Below are positions 44,895-53,493 of a stretch of 64,000 nt of DNA, piece by piece (within the stretch, counting starts at the first letter, position 1; each line of letters begins with the position of its first letter). Under the pieces are notes generated by a model, which was not told the DNA's origin, did no database searches, and saw only the letters and a list, made by a program, of their open reading frames with translations. Source of the DNA: Meridianimarinicoccus aquatilis (GTDB taxonomy: Bacteria; Pseudomonadota; Alphaproteobacteria; Rhodobacterales; Rhodobacteraceae); the NCBI RefSeq assembly GCF_004358675.1, contig NZ_SMZO01000006.1, positions 1 to 64,000 on the forward strand, in the 5' to 3' direction. The translations under genes were made by a program, and so were the position numbers.

Positions 44895-46208
44895 CTATAC
44901 GCGGTCGTGTAGTTGCAGGGCAACCAGATTTGGATCGCGGGCACCCATAACCTGCTGTTCCTGTCGCTTAACCCGTACCAGCATTTCCACCAACAGCTTG
45001 GGAAAAATACGCGCCATTTTGGGCGAGGTTTCAAACCGTGTAATGGCTTCATCCCAGTCAGTCGGAACCTTCAGGATCGGCTTGCCATAGGCGTTGCCGA
45101 TGATCGGCTCGGGCGGGGTCAACCCATCGTCGATGCCCATCAACGCAGACCCGAGAACAGCTGCCATAACCAGATAGGGGTTGGTGTCGCCGCCCGGCAT
45201 GCGGTGCTCTAATCGGCGTGCTGACGGATCCCCACCCGGAATGCGGATCGCGGTCGTCCGGTTCTCATATCCCCAAGATGCCCCTGTTGGAGCGTGACTG
45301 CCCGGCGCAAACCGGGCGTAGCTGCCTGCATGGGGGGCAAAGACAAGCATCGCGCCTGGCATCCCCGCAAGACACCCGGCCGCTGCGCTGCGCAGCAGGG
45401 CGCTTCCGGTCATGACTCCGTTGTCAAACAGGTTCTGGCCGTGCGAGTCCTTCACCGACACATGCAAATGCAATCCGTTTCCGGGATCGTCGGGGAAAGG
45501 TTTGGCCATGAACGTGGCGGCCATGCCGTGCTTTTTGGCGAGCCCCTTTACGAGCGATTTTACCAGCCATGTATCATCGGCTATCCGCATCGCCGGGCCG
45601 TGGTTCAGGTTGATTTCAAATTGGCCAATCCCGCCTTCGGACACCGCCGCCTGCACGGAAATCCCCATCGCTTCTGCCCCGGCATAGAGCGCGTCAAAGA
45701 ACGCTGCGAAGTCGTCCAGCGCGTCGACGGAGTTGATGTCCCCCGCGTGGAGCGCCATCCCTGTCACGGGGTCCTTGGCCTGTGCGATGGTGCGCGCGCT
45801 GATGTCCAGCAGCGTGAATTCCAGTTCCGTAGCGACCGTGACCTTCCAGCCAAGTTTGGCGTATCGCGACAAAACCCGCGCAAGTGCATGGCGCGGGCAG
45901 GCGTCAAACGGGCGACCATTATCGGTGTACATCCACATGGGAAGCAGTGTGGCCTGCGGGTCAAGCCATGGCATCGGAACCGGACCGCGCTCTGTCAGGC
46001 GCAACTGCCCATCCGCATCCCCCGACGCCAGCACCAATGGGCTACCCTCGACGTCGTTACCCCAAATATCGAGCGATAGGGCTGACAGTGGCATGCGCTG
46101 ACCGACAAATTCAAGTTTCGCCGCATCCGACGCAGGAAGCCGTTTGCCGCGCATCACGCCGTTAAGATCCGCGCAGGCCGTTCGAAGGCTGGCTGTTTCG
46201 ATGTCCAT
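44895..46208 (-). CDS. Second glutamine-synthetase-like ligase
   Basis: A 437-residue glutamine synthetase relative, clearly different from the one at 42711. Landmarks: TELEFTLLD near residue 127, GQFEINLNHGP, HLHVSVKDSHGQNLF near residue 248, and NRTTAIRIPGGDP near residue 316. It starts MDIETASLRTACADLNGVMRGKRLP; this DLNGVMRGK pattern is common in gamma-glutamyl-amine ligases. The gene begins 5 bp after the second permease. A 71-bp gap separates it from the amidotransferase. True ammonia-fixing GlnA would be longer with an adenylylation loop (NLYDLP), which is absent. Confidence 0.85.
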   Translation of the reverse strand: MDIETASLRTACADLNGVMRGKRLPASDAAKLEFVGQRMPLSALSLDIWGNDVEGSPLVLASGDADGQLRLTERGPVPMPWLDPQATLLPMWMYTDNGRPFDACPRHALARVLSRYAKLGWKVTVATELEFTLLDISARTIAQAKDPVTGMALHAGDINSVDALDDFAAFFDALYAGAEAMGISVQAAVSEGGIGQFEINLNHGPAMRIADDTWLVKSLVKGLAKKHGMAATFMAKPFPDDPGNGLHLHVSVKDSHGQNLFDNGVMTGSALLRSAAAGCLAGMPGAMLVFAPHAGSYARFAPGSHAPTGASWGYENRTTAIRIPGGDPSARRLEHRMPGGDTNPYLVMAAVLGSALMGIDDGLTPPEPIIGNAYGKPILKVPTDWDEAITRFETSPKMARIFPKLLVEMLVRVKRQEQQVMGARDPNLVALQLHDRV

Positions 46209-46213
46209 ATCTG

Positions 46214-47053
46214 TCAGCGCACCATTTGAGGTTTAAACGTCAGTTTTGACCGGGCCGTCGGCGCAAGATGCCGGTTCAGACGGCGGTTGATGTGCCCGAA
46301 AATCAGGATCACGATCAGGGTTAGCAGGATGAAATACCCGGCGAAAATCGGATAGGGGATGAACGGGTTGAAAGTCCGGTCGGCGAAATAGCTTGCATAG
46401 TAAAGCGCATCGCCTTGTTGCCGCCATGCCGGGAAGCTGGAGAAAAACACAAGCGCCGTTGCATGGAACAAAAAGATGGCTTCGTTCGTGTAACCGGGCC
46501 AGCCCAGCCGCAACATGGTCGGGAAGGTGATGCGCCGAAACTTGGTCCACCCGGCCATGCCATAAGCATCGGCTGCTTCGGTTTCGCCTTTGGGGATGGA
46601 TTTTAGGGCGCCGTGGAAAATTTCAGCCGAATACGCAGACGTGTTGAGGAACAGCACCAGCAGCGCTCCGGCCCATGCGCGTGTGACCCATGACGTCTCG
46701 ATCGTCAGTGTGAAAAACCCGAGTGGAAGCTCAAGCCCGGCGCGGGGCAAAAGGGTCAGGGTCTCGTAGGCAAGGAAGAACTGGATAAAAAGTGGCGAGC
46801 CGCGCAGAACGAAAATGAACCATTCGCATGGTTTGCGCACCCATACCCGTGCGGACGCTTTGCCAAGTGCAAGCGCGACGGCAAAGAAGAAGCCGGCCGA
46901 CAGCGCCAGAACACCGAAATACACGTTCCAGATCATGCCCGATCCGATCAGGGTAAATTGCTCGCACAGGGTAATGTCAGAGCGGGGCAAAAGCCGCTCG
47001 CCAATGCCAAGCGACCGCAGGCCATAATCCTGGATGGTTTGCCAGCAGCTCAT
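46214..47053 (-). CDS. Polar amino acid-type ABC transporter permease (HisM-like)
   Basis: A 279-residue inner-membrane permease. It has about five to six membrane helices and the cytosolic EAA loop (KGETEAADAYGMAGWTKFRRITFP), which docks on the ATPase. The LRGSPLFIQFFLAYE segment after the second helix is a signature of the histidine/glutamine-type family. Its start overlaps the stop of the companion permease by 4 bp, so they likely form a heterodimer. Confidence 0.92.
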   Translation of the reverse strand: MSCWQTIQDYGLRSLGIGERLLPRSDITLCEQFTLIGSGMIWNVYFGVLALSAGFFFAVALALGKASARVWVRKPCEWFIFVLRGSPLFIQFFLAYETLTLLPRAGLELPLGFFTLTIETSWVTRAWAGALLVLFLNTSAYSAEIFHGALKSIPKGETEAADAYGMAGWTKFRRITFPTMLRLGWPGYTNEAIFLFHATALVFFSSFPAWRQQGDALYYASYFADRTFNPFIPYPIFAGYFILLTLIVILIFGHINRRLNRHLAPTARSKLTFKPQMVR

Positions 47054-47931
47054 GCAGAGGCCTTACGCAAGGCTTCGCCTGCTGCTGTGGCCTGACCGCG
47101 CGAGAGTTTTCGTGTGAGGCGCGCAAATGCCATTTCAGAGACCTGCGTCAGAGCCAGATAGAACACCAGAAGAAACAGGAAGTAATAGAGCCGCCAGTCG
47201 GGGTGGGGATAGGTGAAGGCGCTGGTCTTTGACCCGCCAAGTTCACGGGCCCAATACACGATGTCCTCGACGCCAAGCAGAAACAAAAGCGGTGTTGCTT
47301 TGACCAGAATTTGCCAAAGGTTGGACAGGCCGGGCAGGGCGTAAACCCACATTTGCGGCACCAGAATGCGCCAGAACGATTGGCGGCGCGACATGCCATA
47401 AGCTTCGGCAGTTTCCATCTGGGCACGCGGTACCGCCGTCATGGCACCTTGGATGACATTTGCGGCGAAGGCCCCGAAAACGATCGCAAAGGCAAGGATG
47501 GCGGTCGTGAACCCATAGCCTTCATGAACCCATTGCGGCGCATTCGATAGGGGCAGTTTGGCCAGATCGCACACCACGAAATCATTGCCCTGGCGCACGG
47601 GCATGTCCCAGTCAGGGCAACGCAGTTTATGGCGCAGCAGCTCTAACCCCTGATCCAATGCGATAGGAACAAAGAGGAAAAAGGCGATATCGGGAATGCC
47701 CCGCACCATCGACGTGTAGCCTTTGCCGAACCAACGCAGCGGCGCGATGTGCGATCGTGACGCCACGGCCCCGCCAAACCCGAAGAGCAGTGCAACCGGG
47801 GCGGTGATGGCCAACAGTAACAGCACGGTGCCAAACGACGTATAGAACGCCATATGCTTGCCCGTTGTCAGGTAGCACGCCATCCATGGCAGCTGGTCGA
47901 GCGTTGAAGGGTCACTGCAAAAAGAGAACAC
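47050..47931 (-). CDS. Polar amino acid-type ABC transporter permease (HisQ-like)
   Basis: A 293-residue permease with the same family traits: VRGIPDIAFFLFVPIALDQG near the periplasmic turn and an EAA loop (RAQMETAEAYGMSRRQSFWR). It carries a periplasmic insertion of about 30 residues with two Cys (LRCPDW and VVCDL) not present in the partner. The open frame starts at GTG 47931, without a clear ribosome site; a downstream ATG (MACYLTTGKH) is possible. It lies 73 bp after the binding-protein gene, with a hairpin between. Confidence 0.9.
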   Translation of the reverse strand: MFSFCSDPSTLDQLPWMACYLTTGKHMAFYTSFGTVLLLLAITAPVALLFGFGGAVASRSHIAPLRWFGKGYTSMVRGIPDIAFFLFVPIALDQGLELLRHKLRCPDWDMPVRQGNDFVVCDLAKLPLSNAPQWVHEGYGFTTAILAFAIVFGAFAANVIQGAMTAVPRAQMETAEAYGMSRRQSFWRILVPQMWVYALPGLSNLWQILVKATPLLFLLGVEDIVYWARELGGSKTSAFTYPHPDWRLYYFLFLLVFYLALTQVSEMAFARLTRKLSRGQATAAGEALRKASA

Positions 47932-47969
47932 GGGTCAGAAGCGTCCGATCATGGCGAAAGGGCAAGGGT

Positions 47970-47995
47970 CACCGGGCACCCGTGAGCGCCCGGTG
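47970..47995 (-). terminator. Intercistronic hairpin after the binding-protein gene
   Basis: CACCGGGC and GCCCGGTG form a perfect 8-bp stem with a 10-nt loop, 9 bp beyond the stop of the solute-binding protein and upstream of the permease start. It lacks a T-run. It may stabilise the upstream mRNA or stop part of the transcription, giving more binding protein than permease. Confidence 0.6.
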
Positions 47996-48004
47996 CAGAT
48001 CGGA

Positions 48005-48724
48005 TCAGAACAGGGCGCTGGCAGGCAGCCACTTTGAGATCAGCGCGTTCAGCGTGCCATCGTCCTTCATGGTCTGGATTGCTGCGTCAAAGGTGGCTTT
48101 CAGTTCGGGGTCGCTTTCGCGCACACCCATGCCGATGCCGCCGCCAAGCAGGATGTCTTCGCCCACAAACATCATGTCGGCTTCTTCTTCCACGATTGGC
48201 TTGAGGAATTCCTTGTCGGCAATCACCGCATCGACTTCGCCATTGCGAACTGCTGCAACGGTTTCATCAGGGCTGGAAAATTCGACCAGCGTCGCACCAA
48301 TCTGCGCCACATAGCCGGCCTGAATTGTGCCGGTTTGTGCCGCGATGACTGCGCCTGCCAGATCAAGACCGTCGATCATGCCGACAACCGCCGATGGGTC
48401 AGGCTGGGTGTAAGGCTGTGTGAAATCAATCACCTCGTCGCGCTCTGGCGTGATCGACATACCCGCGATGATCGTGTCGTAGTTGCCGGATACAAGGTTG
48501 GGAATAATGCTGTCCCAATCGTTTGTGACCCATTCGCAGGTCAGTTCGGCGCGGGCGCAAAGCTCGTCGCCAAGCTCGCGTTCAAAGCCGTCGATTTCGC
48601 CGTTGTCGTTGATGAAGTTATACGGAGGGTATGCGCCCTCGGTACCCATGCGGACGACGTCCTGCGCGAAAGCAGCGCCGGTGCCAAGGACAAGAACGAT
48701 ACTGGCCAGTGTCAAAGATTTCAT
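48005..48724 (-). CDS. Periplasmic binding protein of a polar amino acid-type ABC transporter
   Basis: A 239-residue family 3 solute-binding protein. The signal peptide is cut after AFAQ near residue 21. The mature part starts VVRMGTEGAYPPYNFIND, then GFERELGDELCARAELTCEWV and WDSIIPNLVSGNYDTIIAGMSIT, the family pattern for ligand binding. Two Cys in LCARAELTC may make a disulfide. The ligand is probably a polar amino acid or amine given the downstream ligases, but binding residues were not assigned. The start has GGGG 8 bp upstream. Confidence 0.93.
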   Translation of the reverse strand: MKSLTLASIVLVLGTGAAFAQDVVRMGTEGAYPPYNFINDNGEIDGFERELGDELCARAELTCEWVTNDWDSIIPNLVSGNYDTIIAGMSITPERDEVIDFTQPYTQPDPSAVVGMIDGLDLAGAVIAAQTGTIQAGYVAQIGATLVEFSSPDETVAAVRNGEVDAVIADKEFLKPIVEEEADMMFVGEDILLGGGIGMGVRESDPELKATFDAAIQTMKDDGTLNALISKWLPASALF

Positions 48725-48757
48725 GTGTTTCCCCTAGTTGCTTTTCGAGTGTCCCGG

Positions 48758-49528
48758 TCAGGCCGGGTTTGAGTGTGACAGAAATTGCTGCAGGCGGGCT
48801 GACTTCGGTGCCCCGAACAGGGCGTCCGGCGGACCCTCTTCTTCAATGCGTCCCTGATGCAGAAAGATAACATGGCTGGACATGTCAGCAGCCATCCGCA
48901 TGTCGTGTGTCACGATCATCATGGTGCGGCCTTCGGCGGCGAGATCCTTGATGACGCGTACCACCTCTTGTTCCAGTTCAGGATCAAGCGCTGAGGTCGG
49001 TTCGTCGAAGAGCAAGGCTTGCGGTTCCATACACAGCGCGCGCGCGATGGCGGCGCGCTGTTGTTGGCCGCCGGACAGTTGTGCCGGATAGACTTCACAT
49101 TTGTCGCCGATCCCAACCTTATCAAGCAGATTGCGGGCCAAAGCCTCGACCGTGTCACGGTCGCGGCGCAGGACGGTGACAGGCGCTTCCATCACGTTTT
49201 CAAGGATGGTCATGTGCGCCCAAAGATTGAATTGCTGAAAAACCATCGACAGGTTGGTGCGCACGCGCAGCACTTGTTTGGCATCCCCTGGCCGCCGGTT
49301 GTGACCTTCGCCGCGCCAGCGGATCGGATCGCCATCAAACAGGATTTCGCCCGATTGGCTGTCTTCGAGAAGGTTGCAACACCTGAGCAAGGTGGATTTG
49401 CCCGACCCGGACGAGCCGATCAGCGAGACGACATGCCCCTTGTCCGCGGTAACTGAGACGCCTTTGAGCACTTCGAGGGCGCCATAAGATTTGTACAAAT
49501 CGCGGATTTCGATAACGGGTGCGGGCAC
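48758..49528 (-). CDS. ABC transporter ATP-binding protein (HisP/GlnQ-like)
   Basis: A 256-residue ATPase. Walker A is GSSGSGKST near residue 39, the Q-loop lies in MVFQQFNLWAHMTI, the signature is LSGGQQQR, Walker B is LLFDEPTSALDPE, and the switch His is in IVTHDM. The start is GTG 49528, chosen because AGGAGG lies 5 bp upstream; a longer frame to 49681 has no family match. It is the first gene of the operon reaching to 41400. The TerB-like gene upstream is on the same strand with a 112-bp gap. Confidence 0.95.
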   Translation of the reverse strand: MPAPVIEIRDLYKSYGALEVLKGVSVTADKGHVVSLIGSSGSGKSTLLRCCNLLEDSQSGEILFDGDPIRWRGEGHNRRPGDAKQVLRVRTNLSMVFQQFNLWAHMTILENVMEAPVTVLRRDRDTVEALARNLLDKVGIGDKCEVYPAQLSGGQQQRAAIARALCMEPQALLFDEPTSALDPELEQEVVRVIKDLAAEGRTMMIVTHDMRMAADMSSHVIFLHQGRIEEEGPPDALFGAPKSARLQQFLSHSNPA

Positions 49529-49640
49529 GCGGCCTCCTGTACTGGATCGTGCAGGAATTACTGTTGAAACGGCACAGAATTGCAATGGCCGACGCAAGTG
49601 ACGTGGCGAAAAAAGTGACGCTTGCACATGTTTTTGGCTG

Positions 49641-50090
49641 TCAGTGACCGCTGTGGTTGTCCTGAACGGCCTTGCGGGCAATGTTGCTGTCGCGGTCAGC
49701 TATGCCAAGAAGGTTCGCAACCATCCGCATCAGGCTGTCTTCTTCGTCATCGCGCTGACCATCGGACAAGACGACATCCCAAAGTGCTGAGATCACGGCA
49801 AGCCGCTCTTCATAAGGAACTGAGTCCTTGATGGCGCGGGTAAAGCGCACTGTGTCCGGCGCTTGCGACTCCAGGGTTTCTGCTTCGACCCTGAGTTGAG
49901 AGGCTTCGAACGGACTGAGGCTATAGCGGGCTTCGAGAATTCGATTGATCCTATCGATCTCGATTTGTGCATAGTCAGCATCGGACCGTGCAATGCGCAC
50001 CAGCAACGCCGCGAGTGCGAGGCGCGCGTCAGTTTCTTGCAGCGGGGCGGGGTCGGGGGCCATCAGGCCCTGAAGCAGTTTTTGGAACAT
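49641..50090 (-). CDS. TerB-like protein
   Basis: A 149-residue protein of the TerB / tellurite-resistance-like fold: a seven-helix soluble bundle with the repeated acidic pattern LLVRIARSDADYAQIEIDRI and later ALWDVVLSDGQRDDEEDSLM. The Asp/Glu residues in both repeats may bind metal. In alphaproteobacteria such stand-alone genes are common and there is no ter operon here, so tellurite resistance should not be assumed. It precedes the ABC operon and is divergent from the PfpI-like gene. Confidence 0.83.
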   Translation of the reverse strand: MFQKLLQGLMAPDPAPLQETDARLALAALLVRIARSDADYAQIEIDRINRILEARYSLSPFEASQLRVEAETLESQAPDTVRFTRAIKDSVPYEERLAVISALWDVVLSDGQRDDEEDSLMRMVANLLGIADRDSNIARKAVQDNHSGH

Positions 50091-50309
50091 TGCATTTATG
50101 TAAGCCCGACATGCGGGCTGGCCAAGACTGAAAATGAACGGCGGCGCGCCAATGGCGAGGCGCGCGGTTGCATTGTCTTGGTACGCAAGGGATTGCGGTC
50201 AATCGCACAAGGTTTTGTGATCGGGATTGGAACATGCTGCGGGGTTCATAGTTGTTACTGCAAGACACGGGTTTATCCGTGCCACAATTTTTGTAAGGAG
50301 CCTGCCAAG

Positions 50310-51017
50310 ATGACCCATCCCAAGAAAATCCTCATCATCGCAACCTCGGCGCATGACATGGGAGAGGGCAAAGGCGAGACGGGCCTTTGGCTCGAAGAAC
50401 TGACAACCCCTTATTACGCTTTCATCGACGCCGGTGCGGATGTGACACTCGCATCGATCAAAGGCGGGGAAATTCCGATTGATGCGCGGTCTCTGAATGA
50501 AGAGGGGGAGAAGCCGGAGTCGGTGCAACGCTACGAAGACGACGCCGCCTTTCAGGAGGCGGTTCGCACTTCGCATTGCTTTAGCCGTCTGCCAGCCAGC
50601 GGGTACGATGCGATCTTTCTACCGGGTGGGCACGGCACGATGTTCGACTATCCCAACAGTCACGCCCTTGCAGAGATGGTGACTGAAACGATTGAGTCGG
50701 GCCGGATTGTTGCCGCCGTTTGCCACGGACCTGCCGGTCTGGTGTCGGCGCTGAGTTCCGATGGCACGCCGCTTGTCAAAGGTCGAAAGGTGACGGGCTT
50801 TACTGACGGCGAAGAACGAGCCGTAGGTTTGGACGAGGCGGTTCCGTTCTTGCTGGAAACGCGTCTCAAAGACTTGGGGGCTGACTACAGCAAAGGCGAA
50901 GACTTTTCAGTCTATGCTGTCCGCGACGGGGGCTTGATTACAGGTCAAAACCCGATGTCAGCAGGAAAAACCGCTGAGCTGGTTATGGAAGCACTAACAG
51001 AGCGTCAGGCCGCGTAA
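50310..51017 (+). CDS. DJ-1/PfpI-family protein (Hsp31-like, possible glyoxalase III)
   Basis: A 235-residue type 1 glutamine-amidotransferase-domain protein. The nucleophile elbow is AAVCHGPAGL (Cys138), with a likely Glu contact near GLWLEE (about residue 29) and the GGHGTMFDY loop near residue 106. This arrangement matches Hsp31/YhbO-like members, several of which convert methylglyoxal to lactate without glutathione or act as chaperones. ATG 50310 has TAAGGAG nine bases upstream; the longer frame to 49863 runs over the TerB gene. A strong terminator follows. Confidence 0.88.
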   Translation: MTHPKKILIIATSAHDMGEGKGETGLWLEELTTPYYAFIDAGADVTLASIKGGEIPIDARSLNEEGEKPESVQRYEDDAAFQEAVRTSHCFSRLPASGYDAIFLPGGHGTMFDYPNSHALAEMVTETIESGRIVAAVCHGPAGLVSALSSDGTPLVKGRKVTGFTDGEERAVGLDEAVPFLLETRLKDLGADYSKGEDFSVYAVRDGGLITGQNPMSAGKTAELVMEALTERQAA

Positions 51018-51046
51018 CAGCGCCTGCATTTTGAGGAAGATTTCAA

Positions 51047-51075
51047 AAGGCCCGCGCTGTGATAGCGCGGGCCTT
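51047..51075 (+). terminator. Strong terminator between convergent genes
   Basis: AAGGCCCGCGCT and AGCGCGGGCCTT form a perfect 12-bp stem with a 5-nt loop (GTGAT), flanked by A-rich DNA on the left and TCTGCTT on the right. It works in both directions between the PfpI-like gene and the TRAP permease gene. Confidence 0.9.
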
Positions 51076-51113
51076 CTGCTTGCCTTATCGGCCTTTGCTG
51101 AAGAACCGAAGTG

Positions 51114-53360
51114 TCAGTCGGCCCCTTTGACTTGAATGGCTTGGTCAGGATCCGGCCGCAGAGCCTTTTGAGTAAAGGCCGCCAGAGCGGTAATACCAAG
51201 GCCGACCAAGTCGGTGATCAGACCGCCTTCGATCATAAAGAGCGCCGCTGCGATCAAACCTACGCGAAGGAACCATGCGGACCGGCCGCCGAGGAACCAG
51301 CCCTGCACGCCTGATGACAGCAAGAAGACCCCGAATGTGGCCGTAGCCCCGGCACGGATCACTTCAAACCATGTGCCATCCATCAAAAGCGCACCGTTGT
51401 AGAAGAACATGAACGGAACGATGAAGGCCGCGATGCCGATTTTGAACGACGCCACCGACGTTTCCATCGGGTTGGCCCCTGATATCCCGGCGGCAGCATA
51501 ACTCGCCAAGGCAACGGGCGGGGTAATGGCTGACAGAACCGCGAAGTAGAACACAAAGAAATGTGCGGTCAGTTGCGGGATACCCAATTCCACCAGACCC
51601 GGCGCAACCACGGATGCGGCAACAGCATAGGCGGCAGTTGTTGGCATCCCCATTCCAAGAAGGATCGAAATGCACATGGCAAAGAACAGGGCGAGGAACT
51701 GGCTCACACCGGCCAAACCAAGCAGGAGGTTCGAGAAGCGTGCACCAACGCCGGTCAGGCTGATAACGCCCACGATGATCCCGGCACATGCGCACACCGC
51801 GATGATCTGAATCGACATGATACCCGCAATTTCGAACGCTTTTACCGTAGACCGGATGCCCATACGATAGGGCGTCAGCCAACTGACAACAGCGGCGGCC
51901 ACTGTGGCATAGGTGCCGGCGCGGATAACCGAATACCCCATGAACAGAGCAAAGATCAGGATGATGATCGGCAGGAAGAGATAGACCTGACGCACCATCT
52001 TGGCCAGTTTCGGGATTTCGTCCGCGCTCATGCCGCGCATACCCAGCTTGGCGGCTTCGAAGTCGACCATGAAGAAGACCGACACGAAGTACAGGACAGC
52101 AGGGATGATCGCCGCGATGGCGATGTCGGTGTATGGAATGCCCGTAATTTCCGCCATGATGAACGCGCCTGCGCCCATGATCGGCGGCATGATTTGCCCG
52201 CCGGTTGAGGCGGCAGCTTCAACCGCGCCGGCGGTCTTTTTGTGGTAGCCGACTTTCTTCATCAGCGGGATCGTCAGCGACCCGGTTGCAACCACGTTGC
52301 CTGCCGATGTTCCGTTGATCATGCCCATGAGGCCTGAGGCAAAGATTGCCACTTTCGCTGGGCCACCGCGCGTGCGGCCGGCGGCCGCGAAAGCGAAGTT
52401 CACGAAGTAGTCGCCCACCTTTGACGCCTGAAGAAACGCGGCGAAGATGATGAAAAGAATGATATATGTTGAAGACACCGCGGTTGTTGGCCCAAGTATA
52501 CCGGCGTCGGTATAGACTTGGCTAAAGAACCGCTGCCACGAGATTGCCGGAGAATTCAGGAAGCCTGGCAGATACTGGCCAAAGAAGACGTAGCCCAGAA
52601 AGACACCAGCGATGATCACAAGCGCAAGCCCCGCAACACGCCGCGTCATTTCCATGATCAGGGCGGTGCCAGCAACGGCGGCAATCGAAATGCCGATCGG
52701 CGCAAAGGGTGTACCGGTCGAATTGCGCATCAGCGTGCCGTAGATGGTGATCAGATAGGTTGCGACCGCGATGGCGCAGATGCTCAGCACGATATCAGGT
52801 GTGGCGAGCTTCGCGCGCGGCGCTTTGTGGACCCACGAGAGAACAATCGCTCCGCCCGTTGCAAGCACGAGAGGAACCCCAAAGAGCCATGTTTCACGGA
52901 ATTTGATTGTCGCATCCATGCCGTTCCACATGGCGCCGTCATTGATCAGCAAGGCAAACCAGATCGCCGTGCCAAGGGCCAGAAGCGCAGGTAACGCAAG
53001 GGCCAAGGCGATCTTGCGCTGGATGGCGGCACCGGGGGCGGTGTCGTCATCGCCCGGAAAACTTGCCGCCGAATACATCAAGAAGCCAAGAACCAATGCG
53101 CCAGCAACGTGTGCAATCCGGAAGTTCCAGGTTTCCATCGGGAACTGTGGCAGCAACGGAATGTTGATGCCGGTCATCGACGACACCGATACGCCGTTCA
53201 GTGCTGCCATATGGAACATTGCATAGAGTGTCGCGAGTCCCGCAATCACAATAAGTGTCGGGCCTTCGAACAGGCGACGATTTCCTTCGATGGGTTCTTC
53301 GTCAACACCATCGGCGATCAGGTGGTCGTCATTGGCTGAACTAGGGGGCGGTGAGGACAT
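51114..53360 (-). CDS. TRAP transporter fused permease (4TM/12TM, DctQM-like)
   Basis: A 748-residue inner-membrane protein joining the small and large subunits of a TRAP transporter, as is usual for systems with TAXI-type binding proteins. Many hydrophobic helices are visible. The large-subunit part has GSGMG-like conserved loops, for example MINGTSAGNVVATGSLTIPLMKK region (about residue 370) and the ILLGMGMPTTAAYAVAASV segment near residue 575. It would drive solute uptake with the Na+ gradient. The start ATG 53360 has GGAG 8 bp upstream. It follows the TAXI gene on the same strand. Confidence 0.93.
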   Translation of the reverse strand: MSSPPPSSANDDHLIADGVDEEPIEGNRRLFEGPTLIVIAGLATLYAMFHMAALNGVSVSSMTGINIPLLPQFPMETWNFRIAHVAGALVLGFLMYSAASFPGDDDTAPGAAIQRKIALALALPALLALGTAIWFALLINDGAMWNGMDATIKFRETWLFGVPLVLATGGAIVLSWVHKAPRAKLATPDIVLSICAIAVATYLITIYGTLMRNSTGTPFAPIGISIAAVAGTALIMEMTRRVAGLALVIIAGVFLGYVFFGQYLPGFLNSPAISWQRFFSQVYTDAGILGPTTAVSSTYIILFIIFAAFLQASKVGDYFVNFAFAAAGRTRGGPAKVAIFASGLMGMINGTSAGNVVATGSLTIPLMKKVGYHKKTAGAVEAAASTGGQIMPPIMGAGAFIMAEITGIPYTDIAIAAIIPAVLYFVSVFFMVDFEAAKLGMRGMSADEIPKLAKMVRQVYLFLPIIILIFALFMGYSVIRAGTYATVAAAVVSWLTPYRMGIRSTVKAFEIAGIMSIQIIAVCACAGIIVGVISLTGVGARFSNLLLGLAGVSQFLALFFAMCISILLGMGMPTTAAYAVAASVVAPGLVELGIPQLTAHFFVFYFAVLSAITPPVALASYAAAGISGANPMETSVASFKIGIAAFIVPFMFFYNGALLMDGTWFEVIRAGATATFGVFLLSSGVQGWFLGGRSAWFLRVGLIAAALFMIEGGLITDLVGLGITALAAFTQKALRPDPDQAIQVKGAD

Positions 53361-53454
53361 TGGAGTTCTCCAGGTGATGTTCCGTCACGGCTAAAGGATC
53401 GCAGTGCGGTGGTGCGACTGCGAAACAGGTGTCGGCCGGAAAAGAAAAGGGGGT

Positions 53455-53482
53455 GCAGGGCCGCGCGATGCGGCGGCCCTGC
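53455..53482 (-). terminator. Intercistronic hairpin after the TAXI gene
   Basis: GCAGGGCCGC and GCGGCCCTGC form a perfect 10-bp stem with an 8-nt loop, 11 bp beyond the TAXI stop and before the fused permease gene. It lacks a T-run and probably sets the ratio of binding protein to permease. Confidence 0.68.
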
Positions 53483-53493
53483 GAATGGCATGA

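Noticed and set aside
49641-50090. Tellurite resistance determinant
   Set aside because: Only a lone TerB-like gene is present, with no terA, terC, terD or terZ nearby, so resistance is not supported.
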